DNA of 64,000 nucleotides, taken from NCBI RefSeq assembly GCF_002869965.1, contig NZ_PEBS01000025.1, positions 1-64,000 on the forward strand, in the 5' to 3' direction. Numbering within the stretch: position 1 is the stretch's first letter; every line of letters begins with the position of its first letter. Source of the DNA: Janthinobacterium sp. ROICE36 (GTDB taxonomy: Bacteria; Pseudomonadota; Gammaproteobacteria; Burkholderiales; Burkholderiaceae_D). The notes below the pieces were generated by a model that saw only the letters and a list, made by a program, of their open reading frames with translations, did no database searches and was not told where the DNA came from. Shown here piece after piece: positions 29,337 through 38,484 of the stretch. A program made the translations under genes and the position numbers.

Positions 29337-29654
29337 TTAGGCGATTTCTTCGACGCCCTGGCCGGCCATCAGGATAGCGGCATGCGACTGGGCCAGCGAG
29401 CGGTCTTTATTGTAGTTCGTCAACATGCCCAAGATGGCGCTGTCGTCGAAGCGGAAGCGGGCCAGCATCATGTTGCCGCCAGCGAGCTTCAGAATCTGCG
29501 CATTGCTCATGCCTTCGATCAATTCGGCGATTTCGGCGGCGATGCCCAAACGGAAGATGGCCGTTACCTTGTCCGCACGAATCATTTGCTGGGCCAGCAT
29601 CAGGTAGCTCAGGTTAGCGTCGCGAATCTCAGCCATCATGTCGTTAGCAGTCAT
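29337..29654 (-). CDS. flhD: Flagellar master regulator FlhD
   Basis: DNA-binding partner of FlhC. The second ATG (29654) has GAGGAG at a six-base distance, whereas the first ATG (29660) abuts the same sequence, so the shorter 105-residue form is called. The segment IRDANLSYLMLAQQMIRADK is the conserved N-terminal helix pair, and AQILKLAGGNMMLARFRFDD the helix-turn-helix region. A long regulatory region lies upstream. Confidence 0.94.
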   Translation of the reverse strand: MTANDMMAEIRDANLSYLMLAQQMIRADKVTAIFRLGIAAEIAELIEGMSNAQILKLAGGNMMLARFRFDDSAILGMLTNYNKDRSLAQSHAAILMAGQGVEEIA

Positions 29655-30248
29655 TTCCATCTCCTCAATCCGTTGAATTCAGCTGGCATTGTTTGTTGCC
29701 AGTGAGATACATTCTGCAGGAGCAACATCAAACGCAACAGAGGCGAAGGACTGTATTTTAGGTCGGGAAATGGCGGGCAGGACCGTAGGTGTTTGTCTGA
29801 CAAACACTGCTCGATCATGCTTGCACGCCCGTAACGGCGCGGATGTGAAGGGTGTGCCCGGAGTGTGATTTACCCCACTTCAGGTCTGTAAAAAATTTCA
29901 CTTTCTTACAACAACTTGATCAGAATCAAGCCTGCTTACCTAGATAACGGCTGCTTTGGCGGGAACTTTAGGGCTTTTTTGAAAAATATTTTAAAAAGCC
30001 GCATTCTTTTTCGGCCGGTTTGACACCGTTCATGTAATCGTTGACGGCGGCGAAGCGCAGAACTTTAGGGATTGTTGAAAATATTTTTAAAAATCGCGAT
30101 TTTTTTCGTTGACGCCCCGCAGGGAGGCACTTTCCGTCCCCCGTCCGGCGCGGAAACTCCGCTTTATGACGGGGATTTGCTACACTGCCTGCTTCCGCAC
30201 AATACTTTAAGCCTCAAGCAATATCGCGCCATTGAGACAAATACCAAC
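29655..30248. promoter_or_regulatory. flhDC / kynU divergent intergenic region
   Basis: About 590 bases without a gene. It is markedly AT-rich between 29880 and 30110 in a GC-rich genome. It should contain the flhDC promoter on the minus strand and the kynU promoter on the plus strand. It also contains an imperfect direct repeat of about 50 bases, described separately. I could not fix promoter boxes with confidence. Confidence 0.6.
29963..30108. repeat. Imperfect 50-base direct repeat upstream of flhDC
   Basis: Copies at 29963-30013 and 30060-30108 share GAACTTTAGGG, then a TTGAAAAATATTTTAAAAA-like block, then a CGCATTCTTTTTCG or CGCGATTTTTTTCG end. They start 97 bases apart, about nine helical turns. 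Each copy holds an AATATTTT core that looks bendable or suitable for a nucleoid-protein site. Confidence 0.8.
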
Positions 30249-31511
30249 ATGAAAGCCACCATGATTTCTCGACATGACTGCAGCGCGCGCGATCTCGATG
30301 ATCCCCTGGCGCCCCTGCGCCAGCAATTCGATTTGCCGCAAGGCGTAATTTACCTCGATGGCAATTCCCTGGGCGCCCGGCCGAAAGCAGCCCTGGCCCG
30401 TGCCCAGCACGTCATCACGGCCGAATGGGGCACGGACCTGATCCGCAGCTGGAATACGGCTGGCTGGTTCGACTTGCCCAAGCGCCTCGGTGACCGCCTG
30501 GCCCCATTGCTGGGCGCCGGTGCGGGCGAAGTGGTCATCACCGACACCACCTCCGTCAACTTGTTCAAGGCCCTGGCCGCCGCCCTGCAGATGCAGGCCA
30601 GCGATCCCGCGCATGCCGCGCGGCATATCATCGTCAGCGAACGCAGCAACTTCCCCACCGACCTGTACATGGCGCAAGGCCTGGCCGCCTGGCTCGACCG
30701 CGGCTACCAGTTGCGCTTGGTCGACAGTCCCGAGGAACTGGCGCAAGCCATCGCCGCCGATTGCGCCGTCGCCATGCTCACGCACGTCAACTACCGTACC
30801 GGCTACCAGCATGACATGGCCGTCATCAGCAGCCATTGCCATGCGCAGGGCGCGCTGGCGCTGTGGGACCTGGCCCATTCGGCCGGCGCCGTGCCGCTGG
30901 ACCTGAACGGCGCCGGCGCCGACCTGGCCGTCGGCTGCACCTATAAATACCTGAATGGCGGCCCCGGCTCGCCCGCCTTCATCTGGGTGCCGGCAGAGCA
31001 CCAGGCGCGCTTCCGCCAGCCTTTGTCCGGCTGGTGGGGCCACGCCACGCCGTTCGCCATGGACCCGGGCTACACACCGGCCGACGGCATCGCCCGCGCC
31101 CTGTGCGGCACGCAGCCCATCGTCTCGCTGGCCCTGGTCGAATGCGGCCTGGAGATCTTTGCGCAAACGAGCATGGAAGCGATACGCCGCAAGTCGCTGG
31201 CCCTGACGGACCTGTTCATCGCCCTGGTGGAACAGCGCTGCGCCAGCCATCCGCTGGGCCTCGTCACGCCGCGCGAGCATGCGCGGCGCGGCAGCCAGGT
31301 CAGCTTCACGCACCCGCACGGCTATGCCGTGATGCAGGCGCTGATCGCGCGCGGCGTGATCGGCGACTACCGCGAACCGGCCATCATGCGCTTCGGATTC
31401 ACGCCCCTGTACACCAGCTTTGCCGACGTCTGGGATGCCGTGGAAATCTTGCGCGACATCCTCGACACACTAGCCTACGACATCGCCGCCAAGCGCGATG
31501 CCGTCACCTGA
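30249..31511 (+). CDS. kynU: Kynureninase
   Basis: Cleaves kynurenine to anthranilate and alanine in tryptophan degradation. It is a 420-residue fold-type I pyridoxal-phosphate enzyme. [13 protein letters not shown] opens the fold, [12 protein letters not shown] lies in the middle of the N-terminal half, and the cofactor lysine is in [15 protein letters not shown] near residue 237. The ATG at 30249 is chosen; the reading frame is open upstream without good coding character. It is followed after 20 bases by kynA on the same strand. Confidence 0.95.
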   Translation: MKATMISRHDCSARDLDDPLAPLRQQFDLPQGVIYLDGNSLGARPKAALARAQHVITAEWGTDLIRSWNTAGWFDLPKRLGDRLAPLLGAGAGEVVITDTTSVNLFKALAAALQMQASDPAHAARHIIVSERSNFPTDLYMAQGLAAWLDRGYQLRLVDSPEELAQAIAADCAVAMLTHVNYRTGYQHDMAVISSHCHAQGALALWDLAHSAGAVPLDLNGAGADLAVGCTYKYLNGGPGSPAFIWVPAEHQARFRQPLSGWWGHATPFAMDPGYTPADGIARALCGTQPIVSLALVECGLEIFAQTSMEAIRRKSLALTDLFIALVEQRCASHPLGLVTPREHARRGSQVSFTHPHGYAVMQALIARGVIGDYREPAIMRFGFTPLYTSFADVWDAVEILRDILDTLAYDIAAKRDAVT

Positions 31512-31531
31512 ACCTGGACCAAGAGAAGACC

Positions 31532-32404
31532 ATGAGCGAAGAAAACAGCAGCGGCTGCCCCATGCATGCGGGCGCCCAGCAAGGCGCCGAGTGGCATGGC
31601 GCGCAGATGGATTTCAGCGAATCGATGAGCTACGGTAACTACCTGGCGCTGGACCGCATCCTGACGGCCCAGCATCCGCTGTCGCCGAACCACAACGAAA
31701 TGCTGTTCATCGTGCAGCACCAGACCAGCGAATTGTGGATGAAGCTGATGCTGCACGAAATGCATGCCGTGCGCGCCAAGCTGCAAAGCGGCGAGCTGGC
31801 GCCCGCCTTTAAAATGCTGGCCCGCGTGGCGCGCATCATGGACCAACTGGTGCATGCCTGGGACGTGCTGGCCACCATGACGCCGCCCGAATACACGGCC
31901 ATCCGCCCCTACCTGGGCGCCTCGTCCGGCTTCCAGTCCTTCCAGTACCGCGAAATCGAATTCATCCTCGGAAACAAGAACGCCGCCCTGCTCAACGTGC
32001 ATACGACGGCGCCGGACACCTATGCGGTGCTCGACGCCGCCCTGCGCACGCCGTCCGTCTACGATGAAGCCGTCAAGCTGCTGGCGCGCAGCGGCCTGCC
32101 CATCGCCCCCGAACGCCTGGACGCCGACTGGACCCTGCCGACCGCCGCCGACGCCTCGGTCAAGGCGGCGTGGCTGGAAGTCTACCGCGACCCGTCGAAA
32201 TACTGGGCCTTGTACGAGCTGGCCGAAAAACTGGTGGACCTGGAAACGGCCTTCCGCTTCTGGCGCTTCCGCCATGTGACGACGGTGGAACGCATCATCG
32301 GCTTCAAGACGGGCACCGGCGGCACGGCGGGCGTGAGCTATTTGCGCAAGATGCTCGACGTGGTATTGTTCCCGGAACTGTTTGCCCTACGCACCGAACT
32401 TTAA
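31532..32404 (+). CDS. kynA: Tryptophan 2,3-dioxygenase
   Basis: Heme enzyme that opens the indole ring of tryptophan to N-formylkynurenine, the first step of the pathway. A 290-residue helical protein with [14 protein letters not shown] near the start, [19 protein letters not shown] holding the distal histidine, [14 protein letters not shown] in the middle, and [27 protein letters not shown] near the end with the heme-ligand histidine. It lies downstream of kynU. The second-step enzyme KynB is not beside it. Confidence 0.96.
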   Translation: MSEENSSGCPMHAGAQQGAEWHGAQMDFSESMSYGNYLALDRILTAQHPLSPNHNEMLFIVQHQTSELWMKLMLHEMHAVRAKLQSGELAPAFKMLARVARIMDQLVHAWDVLATMTPPEYTAIRPYLGASSGFQSFQYREIEFILGNKNAALLNVHTTAPDTYAVLDAALRTPSVYDEAVKLLARSGLPIAPERLDADWTLPTAADASVKAAWLEVYRDPSKYWALYELAEKLVDLETAFRFWRFRHVTTVERIIGFKTGTGGTAGVSYLRKMLDVVLFPELFALRTEL

Positions 32405-32413
32405 GGAGCATCG

Positions 32414-32959
32414 ATGTCGCCTCTCGTCCTGACCCTGGCCGGCCTGTGGAATTCCGGGCCGCAGCATTGGCAAAGCCATTGGGAAGCGCGCCACCCGCAA
32501 TGGTTGCGCGTGCCGCACCGGGAATGGCAGACGCCGGACAAGGATGAATGGGTGGCGGAGCTTGACCGCGCCATCGCCGCCTGCGAGCGCCCGCCCGTGC
32601 TGGCGGCGCACAGCCTGGCCTGCGCGCTGCTGGCCCATTGGGCTGCCAGCGGCTCGCCGCACAAGATCGCCGGCGCCTTCCTGGTCGCCCCCAGCGATGT
32701 GGAAGCGCCCTCCTACCCCGCCGGCACGACGGGCTTTGCGCCCATGCCGCTGCAAGCCTTGCCGTTTCCCAGCCTGGTGGTGGCCAGCGGCGATGATCCC
32801 TACGTCAGCTTCGCGCGGGCGCGCGCGTTTGCCGCCGCCTGGGGCAGCGAACTGACCATGATCGGCGATGCCGGCCATATCAATGGCGATGCCGGCTACG
32901 GCCCCTGGCCGGAAGGCGAGCAGCTGCTGCTGGATTTTTGCGCCGCCCACCAGGCCTGA
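32414..32959 (+). CDS. RBBP9/YdeN-family alpha/beta hydrolase
   Basis: A 181-residue small serine hydrolase. The nucleophile elbow is AAHSLACAL, with Ser near 65 and the GxSxG glycines relaxed as is common in this family. The Asp lies in VASGDDPYVSF near 127, and the His in GDAGHINGDAGYGPWPEGE near 158. The start has AAGGAG six bases upstream, and it begins only ten bases after kynA, so it is surely co-transcribed. A kynurenine operon would normally carry the formamidase kynB here. Whether this hydrolase does that job is open. Confidence 0.85.
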   Translation: MSPLVLTLAGLWNSGPQHWQSHWEARHPQWLRVPHREWQTPDKDEWVAELDRAIAACERPPVLAAHSLACALLAHWAASGSPHKIAGAFLVAPSDVEAPSYPAGTTGFAPMPLQALPFPSLVVASGDDPYVSFARARAFAAAWGSELTMIGDAGHINGDAGYGPWPEGEQLLLDFCAAHQA

Positions 32960-33064
32960 ACCGGGGCGCGCACCGCACACGATACGCGTGCGCATTTGCC
33001 CGCATCGCCGAAGACAGGCAGAATCGTGGCCTTTCCATAGCGGCGCCCCGGCGCCTGCCCCACG

Positions 33065-35119
33065 ATGAAACGTCTGCTACTGCCCTTGCTGCTTTGCTCC
33101 GCGCTCGCCCACGGCGCACCCTTCTACGAAGGCAAGAGCCTCGCCCACCCCGCCATCAGCGCCTCGCAGGATAGCGGCCTCGATATCGCCTTCATCAAGG
33201 AAAAAGAAGGCGTCAACGGCTATTACTGCGAATGCAAGGGCAGCAGCGCAAAACCCCTGCTGCTCGACCAGTTCGGCAACGCCGTCATCCGCTCCGTCTT
33301 CTACGCGTCGCTGGACAAGGAGTCGGACACCAGCGTGCAGACCATGCTGGTGCTGTTACGCCAGGGTGACAAGAACGACCTGCGCGCCTACCGCTACCAT
33401 CGCAGCTCCGGCAAGTACCGACGCCTCGACGGCTTGCAGCCGGCACTGAACCGCATCGTGGCGCAAAGTGGCTCGCCCAACGCGGGCCAGGTCAAGGCGG
33501 CGCTGGCGAAACTGGCGCCCATGGATTACAGCGTCGCGCGGGGCAAGAGCGGCAATGCGGACTTCGACGCCATCGACCATACGCAAGGCACCATCGTCGG
33601 CTACTACAGCGATGACGGCAAGCCCGTGGCGGCAGGCGCCAAGGACGCCATCACCTACAAGAAAACCTTCCAGAAAAAAGGCGAGCGTTTTCTCACCGCC
33701 AGCTACACCCTGTACAGCGATGCGGGCGCCGGCATCCTGCCCAATTACCACCTGTGGCAAGTGACGTGGGAAACGGCGCCGCAGCAATTCACTGGCAGCG
33801 AAGACGGCCCGTCCGTCCTCTACAGCCTGGCCTGGGATGACGGCTCGGTGATCGAGCGGGGCCAGTACGTAAAGGGCAAGCGCCAGGGACTGTGGGTGCG
33901 CGAGGGCATGCACGAAGGCAGCGAGAAAGGTCACTTCGTCAACGGCCTGCAGGAAGGCCTGTGGCACTTCGAGTATCCCAAGCAGAGCGAGAGCGGCATG
34001 TACCGGGCCGGCAAGCGCGAAGGCCGCTGGGCGATCGTCAACTATGCCGATGAAGAGGAAGTGACGGGTTTCGACACCTACGCGGGCGGCCAGTTGAACG
34101 GCCCGCACGAACGCCGCATGGGCGGCAAGCTGCAAACGCGCGGCAACTACGTGAACGGCACGCGCCATGGCGCATGGATCACGGAAGATGGCGACGGCAG
34201 CTTTATCGACGGCTTGCGCGACGGGCCGTGGAAGCTCAAGCTCAAGGACAAGGTGACGCAAAGCGTCACTTTTGTGAAAGGCAAAAAACAGGGCGAGGCC
34301 CTCGACACGGATGCGCAAGGCGCACTGCGCGTGCGCGACCACTACCAGGCGGGCGTGCTCGATGGCAGCCGCACGCGCTATCTGGGTCCGGCCGGCAAGG
34401 AATACCTGATCTACACGGCCACCTACCGCAACGGCCAGCTCGATGGCCGCGAACAGGCGTTCGACGACAGCGGCAAAGTCCTGCGCCTCGATACGCTATG
34501 GGACAAGGGCAAGAAGCAGGGCCTGGACGCGCGCTACTACCCGAACGGCAAGCCGGAACGCCTGGCCGTCATCGACCAGGGGCGCCTGCTCACGCACCTG
34601 CGCGAATACGATGAAGACGGCCAGCTGCTCAACGACATTCACCGCTGCACCTTCAAAGAATACGGCAGCACGCGCGACGACGTCTGCGAATACCACCACA
34701 TGTACTACCCGGACGGCAAGCCGCAGTATGACTACGCCTTCCAGTACGGCCAGCGCCAGGAAGGTTATTCGAACTACCCGAATGGCAAGCGCAAGGACGA
34801 ACTGCTGCTCGACCGCGCCGCCGACAGGTCCGTCGTCAACGCGTATTACGAAAGCGGCCAGCTCAAATGCACGGAGCCGCGCAGCGGCCACAGCACGCGC
34901 ACCGTGAATGGCGAGACCATCATCAGCTACGCTTCGGCCGACCGCGATGGCGACAATATCTGTTACCACCCGAACGGCAAGGTGGCCAGCATTTTCACCT
35001 TCCGCAAACGCGTGCTCGTCGATTGCGGCAAGCGCTACGATGACACGGGCAAGCAGACGTTCCCAGGACCGGAAGGCTGCCCGCCTCCCAGAAAAGTGGA
35101 CTACCCCATCGGACTGTGA
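33065..35119 (+). CDS. Secreted MORN-repeat (YwqK-like) protein
   Basis: A 684-residue protein with a signal peptide (about 18 residues, cleaved near AHGAP). From residue 260 on, most of the chain is a series of MORN-type repeats of the form G-x-Y-x-x-G-x-x-x-G, for example GQYVKGKRQGLW, GHFVNGLQEGLW, GMYRAGKREGRW, GNYVNGTRHGAW and ARYYPNGKPERL. Such repeats form an open beta-sheet and in eukaryotes bind membranes or proteins; in bacteria they are often labelled YwqK antitoxin without proof. The N-terminal 240 residues match nothing I recognise. It is immediately followed by the gene at 35122. Confidence 0.75.
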   Translation: MKRLLLPLLLCSALAHGAPFYEGKSLAHPAISASQDSGLDIAFIKEKEGVNGYYCECKGSSAKPLLLDQFGNAVIRSVFYASLDKESDTSVQTMLVLLRQGDKNDLRAYRYHRSSGKYRRLDGLQPALNRIVAQSGSPNAGQVKAALAKLAPMDYSVARGKSGNADFDAIDHTQGTIVGYYSDDGKPVAAGAKDAITYKKTFQKKGERFLTASYTLYSDAGAGILPNYHLWQVTWETAPQQFTGSEDGPSVLYSLAWDDGSVIERGQYVKGKRQGLWVREGMHEGSEKGHFVNGLQEGLWHFEYPKQSESGMYRAGKREGRWAIVNYADEEEVTGFDTYAGGQLNGPHERRMGGKLQTRGNYVNGTRHGAWITEDGDGSFIDGLRDGPWKLKLKDKVTQSVTFVKGKKQGEALDTDAQGALRVRDHYQAGVLDGSRTRYLGPAGKEYLIYTATYRNGQLDGREQAFDDSGKVLRLDTLWDKGKKQGLDARYYPNGKPERLAVIDQGRLLTHLREYDEDGQLLNDIHRCTFKEYGSTRDDVCEYHHMYYPDGKPQYDYAFQYGQRQEGYSNYPNGKRKDELLLDRAADRSVVNAYYESGQLKCTEPRSGHSTRTVNGETIISYASADRDGDNICYHPNGKVASIFTFRKRVLVDCGKRYDDTGKQTFPGPEGCPPPRKVDYPIGL

Positions 35120-35121
35120 CC

Positions 35122-36147
35122 ATGACGCAAACAAGACAGCCGCAGTGCATCCAGAACCCCGGGCGCATCGACGCCGGGGCGATCCGCGCCGCCATCGCGA
35201 ACGGCCAACAGGTGCTGGTGCAGTTCAATACCCTGGGCGAGCCCGGGCCGCTGCTGGCCGACCTCGACGCCCTGGCCGCCACCTGCGGCACGGCGCTGAC
35301 CATCCGTATCTACGGTTACGATCCGAGGGTGTTCGATGCCCGCATCCTGCGCGCGCTGCCGCATGTGGCCAGCCTGTCCATCGACTGCCACCGCAACGCC
35401 CTGTATCTGGAAACCCTGGGCGAGTTGCGCCACCTGAAGCGCCTGAGCCTGGGCGTGTACGAGCTGGCGCAAGCCGACATCCTTCAACTGGATAATTTGC
35501 GCGGCCTCGAGTACCTGCACCTGGGTGTATCAGCCAGGAACAATATCGATCTGGCGCCCCTGCGCCACTACGCACATCTGGCCAGCCTGGTCATCGAGGG
35601 CCACAGCCAGCATATCGACACCCTGGCCAGCCTGGCGACGCTGCATGAGCTGTCGCTGTACAGCATCAAGAACAAGGTAGCGCTGGATTTCATATCGGAG
35701 ATGGCCCGCCTGGACAGGCTGCTGTTGCAGCTGGGCGGCCGAGAATCGCTCGCGCACATCGAGGCGCCGCTGTTGAGAAAACTGGAAGTGATACGCGTGC
35801 GCGGCCTGGAAACGCTGGGCGATATCGGCCGCTTTCCCCTACTCCAGGCGCTATGGGTGGAAGACCAGATCAAGCTGCGGCACATCGCGCTGGGCCCCAA
35901 TCCCGTGCTCGAACGCCTGAACATTCACACCTGCAAGACGCTCGACAGCTTGCCCGGCCTCGCCGCCTTGCCCACCCTGCGCCTGCTGTCGGCATCCGAG
36001 ACCACGCTCGACATCGACGCGTTGCTGGCGCATGGCTTGCCCGCGTCCCTGACGCATACGCGCCTGCGCACCGGCAGGAAAACACGCGACGACGCCATCG
36101 CCGCGCAGCTGGCGCAACTGGGCTACGACGAGGCGCGCCTGTATTGA
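35122..36147 (+). CDS. Leucine-rich-repeat-like protein, function unknown
   Basis: A 343-residue protein without signal peptide. From about residue 75 it has irregular repeats of 20-24 residues with the LxxLxL pattern (LRALPHVASLSIDC, LGELRHLKRLSLGVY, LDNLRGLEYLHLGV, LASLATLHELSLYS, RFPLLQALWVEDQ), suggesting a solenoid. No catalytic motif is visible. The start codon lies two bases after the stop codon of the MORN-repeat gene (or overlaps it if the GTG at 35116 is used), so the two are one unit. The protein should stay in the cytoplasm while its partner is exported. Confidence 0.65.
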   Translation: MTQTRQPQCIQNPGRIDAGAIRAAIANGQQVLVQFNTLGEPGPLLADLDALAATCGTALTIRIYGYDPRVFDARILRALPHVASLSIDCHRNALYLETLGELRHLKRLSLGVYELAQADILQLDNLRGLEYLHLGVSARNNIDLAPLRHYAHLASLVIEGHSQHIDTLASLATLHELSLYSIKNKVALDFISEMARLDRLLLQLGGRESLAHIEAPLLRKLEVIRVRGLETLGDIGRFPLLQALWVEDQIKLRHIALGPNPVLERLNIHTCKTLDSLPGLAALPTLRLLSASETTLDIDALLAHGLPASLTHTRLRTGRKTRDDAIAAQLAQLGYDEARLY

Positions 36148-36157
36148 CCTGGCGGAC

Positions 36158-37195
36158 TTACCTGCCGACCGCCAGCTTGCGCTGCCACAATGCCACGTCG
36201 ATCATCACGCCATCTGCGCCCGTATTGCGGATGTAGACGCGGTAGCTGCCCTGCCCCATGTCGCCATCGAGGTATGCCGTGCGCTCGTTGCGCTGCAATC
36301 TGGCGCCCTTGGCCAGCTGGCGGTAGCGTTCAACCACCATGTCGAAACTGGCATAACTGCGCAGCGCCACTTCCAGGTCGCGCGGTGGACGGCCTTCGGC
36401 ATGGTCCAGCACATTATTCTGTTTCTTGCCCTTGAGTGTGAGCGGATAGGCAAACACGCCGGCACCGGCCGACGTCAGCACCGTGGATTTATCTAGCAGC
36501 AGCGGCAAGAGCGCCGGTGGATACGCAGGTGGCAACTGGGCGCGGTTCCAGCCCGGCAAGGCCGGCTGCGCCAGCACATACTCGACGCTGGCGATCTTCT
36601 GCCCATCGGCGCCCGCTTCCTTGTCGCCCGCGATCAGCGCCAGCATGGGCGGCAATTGCCGAGCCCAGGCCAGCAAGGGCGCCGCTTCGCCGACCAGCAT
36701 GCCCTTGCGGTGGAACACCGTCAGTACCGCATTCGGATCGGGATTGCAGACTTTCGCCAGCGGCTGGCCCTCCAGGTGGCAATGTCCGTTGACCAGGCCA
36801 AAAGCAAGGATGACACCTCGCTTGTCGAGCAGCATGGCGCCCCGTTCGCGACCCTGCTTGCGGTCATTCATCGACGCCAGCAACTGGCGGCCATCGGCCA
36901 GCACGGCGCGCGTGGCGTCGCGCTTTTCGCTGATCGCTTCAAGCGCCTGTACCAACAACAATTCGTCGTCTTCCGTGTAGCTACCGCGCGCGTAACCGAA
37001 GAAATCAAACAGGGCCGCGCGCACCTGCGCGTCGTCGCTCAGGCGCGGCAAGGGACCGCCTGCCAGCAGGGAAGACAGGCTTTTCCCGGCCGGCGCCGAG
37101 GGTGCCGCCGTGGCGCGGGCGGGCTGGGAAAGGACGCAGGCCGCTGCCAGCAAGGCGCCGCCAAGTGTGCGGAAATTCGAAAAGATGATATGCAT
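36158..37195 (-). CDS. Secreted protein of unknown function
   Basis: A 345-residue protein with a signal peptide (FRTLGGALLAAACVLSQPARA), taking the ATG at 37195; the longer open frame upstream lacks coding character. The mature protein has no domain I recognise. Segments such as DGRQLLASMNDRKQGRERGAML, HCHLEGQPLAKVCNPDPN and the C-terminal YRVYIRNTGADGVMIDVALW suggest two domains, the last possibly a beta-sandwich. Two Cys residues suggest a disulfide. It is convergent with the repeat protein, with ten bases between stop codons. Confidence 0.65.
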   Translation of the reverse strand: MHIIFSNFRTLGGALLAAACVLSQPARATAAPSAPAGKSLSSLLAGGPLPRLSDDAQVRAALFDFFGYARGSYTEDDELLLVQALEAISEKRDATRAVLADGRQLLASMNDRKQGRERGAMLLDKRGVILAFGLVNGHCHLEGQPLAKVCNPDPNAVLTVFHRKGMLVGEAAPLLAWARQLPPMLALIAGDKEAGADGQKIASVEYVLAQPALPGWNRAQLPPAYPPALLPLLLDKSTVLTSAGAGVFAYPLTLKGKKQNNVLDHAEGRPPRDLEVALRSYASFDMVVERYRQLAKGARLQRNERTAYLDGDMGQGSYRVYIRNTGADGVMIDVALWQRKLAVGR

Positions 37196-37328
37196 GATTC
37201 TGTCTGTCGGGGATTTGGCCGCTATGACGGCCACGCATGAAGCGCAGGCGATTCTAGCATGGCGCCAGCCCCCATGCGGTGCGGCTGGCGGACGGCGTGT
37301 GGCCGGCGCGGCTGTTATGATGGCCGCA

Positions 37329-38069
37329 ATGACGATATCCCCCCCTGCCTCGACACTGCTTGTCCTCCTGCCCGGCATGGATGGCACGGCCCGGCTATTC
37401 CAGCGTTTTGACGCCGCCTTGCGCGCGCAAACCGCCATCGACACCCAGGCCATCGCCTATCCGGCCGCACCGCTGGACTATGCCGCACTCGAAGCGTTCG
37501 TGCGCGAGCGCTTGCCGCAAGACCGCCCTTTCGTCGTACTGGCCGAATCGTTTTCGGGACCGCTGGGGGCAGCTTTGCGCGCCCATCCACCGCCCGGTAT
37601 GCGCGCCCTGGTCCTGTGCTGTTCCTTCGTGCGCAATCCGCGCCCGATGCTGGCGCCACTGCGCCACCTGCTGGACTTCGTCCCCTTTGGCGCCCTGCCC
37701 GGCTTCGCCCTGCGCCAGGCGCTGCTGGCGCCCTACGCCACGCCGCCACTGCAGGCGGAACTGGCGGCGGCGCTGGCACAGGTGCCGCCCAGCGTGCTGC
37801 GCCAGCGCCTGCGCGCCGTGCTGGCGATAGCAGAAAAAGACGCCTCACCCAGCTTCGCGCGCGGCAGCCTGCCCGTGCTGTATTTGCGCGCCCGCCACGA
37901 CCGCCTGGTACCGCCGGCAAACGCCTTGCAGATACTGCGGCAGGCAGCGGGCACGCAGCTGATCGACATCGACGCGCCGCACATGCTGCTGCAAGCGGCA
38001 CCGCAGGCGGCCGCAGTGGCTGTCGCCGCTTTCATCGCCGGACTGTCATCCGCGCAGGAATCTGCTTAA
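37329..38069 (+). CDS. Alpha/beta hydrolase
   Basis: A 246-residue hydrolase. The oxyanion region is LLVLLPGMDGTARLF near residue 10, the nucleophile elbow is LAESFSGPLG with Ser near 74, the Asp is in LYLRARHDRLVPP near 200, and the His in IDAPHMLLQA near 224. Length and layout fit small esterases or thioesterases; the substrate is not evident. The last 24 bases overlap the 3' end of the convergent membrane-protein gene. Confidence 0.8.
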   Translation: MTISPPASTLLVLLPGMDGTARLFQRFDAALRAQTAIDTQAIAYPAAPLDYAALEAFVRERLPQDRPFVVLAESFSGPLGAALRAHPPPGMRALVLCCSFVRNPRPMLAPLRHLLDFVPFGALPGFALRQALLAPYATPPLQAELAAALAQVPPSVLRQRLRAVLAIAEKDASPSFARGSLPVLYLRARHDRLVPPANALQILRQAAGTQLIDIDAPHMLLQAAPQAAAVAVAAFIAGLSSAQESA

Positions 38070-38411
38070 GCGCGCGCTGGCCAGCACGGCCAGCCAGCTC
38101 AAGCCGCCCGACAGCACGCTGAAGTAGATGACCCGCAGCGGATGCTGGGGCAGCAGGTAGCTGAGTACCGCCGCGCCCAGCAAGCCACACAGCGCAGGCT
38201 TCCACCAGCCGGGCGGCAGCAGCGCCAGCAGCAAATTCGTACCCGCATACACGTAAAACACCAGCAGCAGGGCCAGGCCGCCGGCCACGCCGCGCGAGCC
38301 GAGGCTGCCGAACAGCTGCGTGTACAGGAAAAACCCCAGCCAGCTCAACACAATAAACAGCAGGCAGCCCAGCGCATGCGCGCCCAGGCCCGCCATCAAG
38401 CGATTCTTCAT
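38046..38411 (-). CDS. Small integral membrane protein, function unknown
   Basis: A 121-residue protein with four predicted transmembrane helices (LGCLLFIVLSWLGFFLYTQL, VAGGLALLLVFYVYAG, ALCGLLGAAVLSYLL, VIYFSVLSGGLSWLAVLA). No family recognised. It is convergent with, and overlaps by 24 bases, the hydrolase gene. It lies downstream of htpG but beyond its terminator. Confidence 0.6.
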   Translation of the reverse strand: MKNRLMAGLGAHALGCLLFIVLSWLGFFLYTQLFGSLGSRGVAGGLALLLVFYVYAGTNLLLALLPPGWWKPALCGLLGAAVLSYLLPQHPLRVIYFSVLSGGLSWLAVLASARLSRFLRG

Positions 38412-38423
38412 GGTGCCCCTTAA

Positions 38424-38462
38424 AAGAAAAAGCCGGCCCTTTCACGCAGAAAGGGCCGGCTT
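38424..38462 (-). terminator. Rho-independent terminator after htpG
   Basis: AAGCCGGCCCTTTC and GAAAGGGCCGGCTT form a 14-pair perfect stem with a five-base loop. On the minus strand it is followed by TTTCTTTTAA. It starts 22 bases past the htpG stop codon. Confidence 0.9.
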
Positions 38463-38484
38463 GCTGATGCTGACAACAAGGCGA

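Noticed and set aside
33065..35119. Toxin-antitoxin system label for the MORN-repeat protein (YwqK antitoxin)
   Set aside because: The label comes from repeat similarity only. The protein is large and secreted, and no toxin domain lies beside it.
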